Source: Pseudomonas sp. Fl4BN1
GTDB lineage: Bacteria > Pseudomonadota > Gammaproteobacteria > Pseudomonadales > Pseudomonadaceae
Reading direction: 5' to 3'
Assembly: GCF_009908285.1 (NCBI RefSeq)
Contig: NZ_JAAARM010000014.1
Location: forward strand, 116,344-180,343
Length of the DNA stretch: 64,000 nucleotides
This document shows, in pieces, positions 61,733-64,000 of the stretch (its first letter is position 1; the number at the start of each line of letters is the position of its first letter). Made by a program: the position numbers and the translations under genes. The notes below the pieces were generated by a model. It did not search any database, was not told where the DNA came from, and worked only from the letters and a program-made list of their open reading frames with translations.

Positions 61733-62302
61733 ATGCGTTATTCAGTCGGTCACAAACAGGAAACCCGTGAACGCCTGTTGCAAAGCAGCGCGGTACAGGC
61801 CAAGAACGAAGGTTTTTCCACGGTGGGTGTTGATGCCCTGATGAAGGCCATCGGCCTGAGTGGCGGGGCTTTTTACAGTCACTTCGCTTCCAAGGACGAA
61901 TTGTTCGGCTCGATTGTCGAGCGCGAGTTGAGTCGGAGCCTGGAGCGTCTGGGCGGTGAAGAGCAGCAGAGTCAGGAAAGGTTGCGTCGTTGCCTGAAGC
62001 AGTACCTGAGTGTTGCGCATTTACAGGAGCCCGGCGCGGGGTGTGCGCTACCGGCTCTGGGAGCGGAGATCTCCCGGGGGAGCATCGAAGTGCGCCAGGA
62101 GGCGCAGGACTGGATTTGCCGTTTGCATCAGGCTTGGGCGCAGACCCTGGGCAGCGAGAGTCTTTCCTGGTCGATTCTGTCGCAGTGTGTCGGCGCACTG
62201 GTGGTGGCGCGAATGCTGGTGAGTCCGAGCCTTCAGCGCCAAGTGCTGACATCGAATCATGAGCAGATCATTGGGCAGCTGGAGCGGCTGCCTGCAGATT
62301 GA
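61733..62302 (+). CDS. TetR-family transcriptional regulator
   Basis: The 189-residue protein has an N-terminal HTH (FSTVGVDALMKAIGLSGGAFYSHFASKDELF) and a ligand-binding C-terminal domain typical of the NemR/AcuR-like group. It probably represses the SDR-isomerase operon and itself through the twin site. The ATG at 61733 is preferred by the family N-terminus. Confidence 0.93.
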   Translation: MRYSVGHKQETRERLLQSSAVQAKNEGFSTVGVDALMKAIGLSGGAFYSHFASKDELFGSIVERELSRSLERLGGEEQQSQERLRRCLKQYLSVAHLQEPGAGCALPALGAEISRGSIEVRQEAQDWICRLHQAWAQTLGSESLSWSILSQCVGALVVARMLVSPSLQRQVLTSNHEQIIGQLERLPAD

Positions 62303-62311
62303 CCCGTAACG

Positions 62312-62593
62312 CTACTTGCAAATGACGATCATGCTGCGGCTGGTATAGCCGGCAGGGTTGAGTCCGAAGGGGTAGTCTCCCGGATCTTCTACCGCGTCAC
62401 CGGACTTGGCGATGACCTTGTAGCCTTTGGGCCCGCAGGACTCGGTCGCCTTGGTGTAGCACTTGTCCCAGGATGAGGACAGGCCCGAGCAGTTGATGTG
62501 GAGTCCTTTCTTACCCCGTTTTACTTCGGTCTTCGCAGTTGCCGCGCAGCCTGCAATGGCAAGTACGGCCAACAGTATCAAGAATCGTTTCAT
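62312..62593 (-). CDS. Small Cys-containing lipoprotein
   Basis: The 93-residue protein has a signal peptide with lipobox IAGC (LLAVLAIAGC). The mature form holds four further cysteines (INCSG, DKCYTKATESCG, ending VICK), suggesting disulfides. It resembles small exported proteins of unknown function in pseudomonads. Convergent with the TetR gene. Confidence 0.82.
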   Translation of the reverse strand: MKRFLILLAVLAIAGCAATAKTEVKRGKKGLHINCSGLSSSWDKCYTKATESCGPKGYKVIAKSGDAVEDPGDYPFGLNPAGYTSRSMIVICK

Positions 62594-62751
62594 CCCCGTC
62601 CTTATCGCTAGCCTCGGATCTAATGCCCGAGTGTGACTGCATTACTTGTCGTCTTTTGCGTTTGCGATATCCCTGTCTGACAACTTCCTGGGTGACGTTG
62701 CGCAGCGGGCTAAACATGGCCTAATTGAGCGCTAATTACCAGAGTTGAGTC

Positions 62752-63639
62752 TCAATCAGCTGCAACTAATGGTTTGGATTCTCGGCGCATGGTCATGGTC
62801 GCACCTACAGAGGCAAGGATGATGCAGGCAATGGCCATCCATTGCGCAAGGGACAGGTATTCGTGCAGGAACAGGAGTCCGGAGAGGGCGCCGATAGCCG
62901 GTTCAATGCTCATCAACGTACCGAAGGTGCGGGTTGGCAGGCGTGTCAGGGCTACCATCTCCAGGGTATAGGGAAGGGCGGTGGAGAGAATGGCGACACC
63001 CAGGGCTATAGGGATCAAGGAGGGGGTGAGCAATGCCGCACCGGCGTGGACGATGCCTAAAGGAGCGACGAAGAGTGCTGCGATCATTACCCCCAGCGCT
63101 GCGGTCTGAATACCGTTCTCGGCGCCGGCCTTTTGGCCGAACAGGATATACAGCGCCCAGCAGACCCCAGCGCCCAATGCATAGGCTGCGCCTACCAGGT
63201 CAATGGATGTCCCTGTAGCTCCGGTAGGGATCAGTAATAAGAGTCCGGCAATGGCCAAGGCGATCCATAGGAAATCGATGGCCTTGCGTGAGGCATAGAT
63301 GGCCACTGCCAGTGGGCCAGTGAACTCCAGGGCAACCGCGATTCCCAGGGGCACGCTTCTCAGGGACATATAGAAGAGGAAGTTCATGCCACCCAGGGCC
63401 ATCCCGTAGACAATCACCGTGTGCAGCGTCTTGGCGGTGAACTTGGCGCGCCAGGGTCTTAATAGCAGCAGCATGATGATGCTGGCGAAAACCAGTCGAA
63501 GGGTTGTTGTGCCTTGCGCACCAACGACTGGGAACATGCTCTTGGCCAGCGATGCACCTGATTGAATCGAGGCCATGGCAATAAGCAGCAGTCCTACCGG
63601 AAACAAGGTCGAGGCAAGACTGCGCGGTTGGTCGTTCAT
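62752..63639 (-). CDS. RhtA-like EamA-family exporter
   Basis: The 295-residue inner-membrane protein has ten predicted segments in two EamA repeats, matching RhtA (threonine/homoserine exporter) in size and in the N-terminal pattern GASLAKSMFPVVGAQGTTTLRL. The ATG at 63639 is used. Exports amino acids or related small metabolites. Confidence 0.9.
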   Translation of the reverse strand: MNDQPRSLASTLFPVGLLLIAMASIQSGASLAKSMFPVVGAQGTTTLRLVFASIIMLLLLRPWRAKFTAKTLHTVIVYGMALGGMNFLFYMSLRSVPLGIAVALEFTGPLAVAIYASRKAIDFLWIALAIAGLLLLIPTGATGTSIDLVGAAYALGAGVCWALYILFGQKAGAENGIQTAALGVMIAALFVAPLGIVHAGAALLTPSLIPIALGVAILSTALPYTLEMVALTRLPTRTFGTLMSIEPAIGALSGLLFLHEYLSLAQWMAIACIILASVGATMTMRRESKPLVAAD

Positions 63640-63803
63640 GCAGGGCATCCAGAGTGTTGGAGGAAAAGAAGTGTGGCACTCGGATCATGATGCTTAACTA
63701 ATGAGGAATGAGCAATATAGTGCGCATAGTCTTTTTTGCTCTTCTATATAGAGGCTGCGTAAGAGGCAATTTGCGTTAAGTCATAGAAAATTCAAATTAA
63801 GTG

Positions 63804-63831
63804 TTGACGGCAGATTCTACACGTCTATAAT
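63804..63831 (+). promoter_or_regulatory. Strong sigma70 promoter, probably rRNA operon P1
   Basis: TTGACG (63804-63809), 16 bases, TATAAT (63826-63831), followed by a GC-rich start region (TCGCCCC). An AT-rich upstream stretch (63710-63800) could act as an UP element. Confidence 0.85.
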
Positions 63832-64000
63832 TCGCCCCACTTCCGGCGCAGTCGAAACGGAAAACTCCTTGAGATTCAACGAGTTACGCAGTTTTCGGCA
63901 GCGGTTACGCTTCAGTTCATCGAAGCCAGAAGGAGTTGGTAAGGCAGTGAGTTTTAGCCTTATTAACGATTCGATCCTCTCGGTCGAAAGCGGTGAAAAA
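63832..64000 (+). other. rRNA-operon leader-like sequence
   Basis: The text from GAAAACTCCTTGAGATTC through CGGTCGAAAGCGGTGAAAAA resembles, from memory, the leader before 16S rRNA genes of fluorescent pseudomonads, where further promoters follow. No coding signal. The 16S gene itself would start outside the window. Confidence 0.7.

Overview
The window is high-GC DNA from a Pseudomonas, most likely of the P. fluorescens/P. protegens/P. chlororaphis group. The grounds are pyoverdine genes (the end of pvdL, pvdH, an mbtH-like gene and the eight-gene fpvGHJKCDEF set), a PvdS-type promoter, many REP/REPIN palindromes of the pseudomonad type, an msuEDC-sfnR sulfonate cluster, and a leader that resembles a pseudomonad rRNA operon leader at the right edge. 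No tRNA, insertion sequence, prophage or CRISPR array was recognised.

Layout. 1-6906: 3' part of a pyoverdine NRPS (A-T-E-C-A-T, no thioesterase), read as PvdL. 6907-9598: a 176-bp tandem duplication carrying REPINs, then two paralogous genes of unknown function, the first broken by a frameshift. 9675-13711: Fur-box-controlled FecI sigma factor, FecR anti-sigma factor and TonB-dependent receptor. 13885-14709: a DUF3077-like small gene flanked by two copies of a conserved non-coding element. 14734-20990 (minus): chaperone-usher fimbrial operon (pilin, chaperone, usher, tip protein, second chaperone). 21585-22479: a strong hairpin/terminator and an alpha/beta hydrolase. 22529-28041: dsbD-tlpA-dsbG-like operon (minus), divergent from a two-component system. 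28156-29995: PvdS box, pvdH and mbtH. 30168-37417 (minus): a methyltransferase and fpvG-H-J-K-C-D-E-F, which handles iron release from ferripyoverdine in the periplasm. 37767-40030: an AstE/AspA-type deacylase and an amino-acid-type binding protein.

40206-50361 (minus) is the most unusual part. Four tightly packed genes encode a ClpB-D2-like AAA+ ATPase, a small radical-SAM protein, a 2109-residue zinc-ribbon/pseudokinase/SF1-helicase/nuclease fusion, and a coiled-coil protein. I do not recognise it as a named system. The domain mix suggests an anti-phage or other conflict system, and it is the best candidate here for something undescribed.

50448-55560: soxR divergent from a small monooxygenase, then sfnR-msuC-msuD-msuE for use of sulfonate sulfur. 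55960-63639: a small lipoprotein, a LysE-type exporter, a cysteine desulfurase, an aminopeptidase P, an isomerase-SDR pair divergent from a TetR regulator with a twin operator, a second small lipoprotein and an RhtA-like exporter. 63804-64000: a near-consensus sigma70 promoter and leader, probably of an rRNA operon starting just outside the window.

The common theme of 1-37 kb is iron: the backbone synthetase, its Dab precursor enzyme and MbtH helper, a further siderophore receptor system, and the periplasmic iron-release transporter, with surface-fimbria and disulfide-handling genes interspersed.
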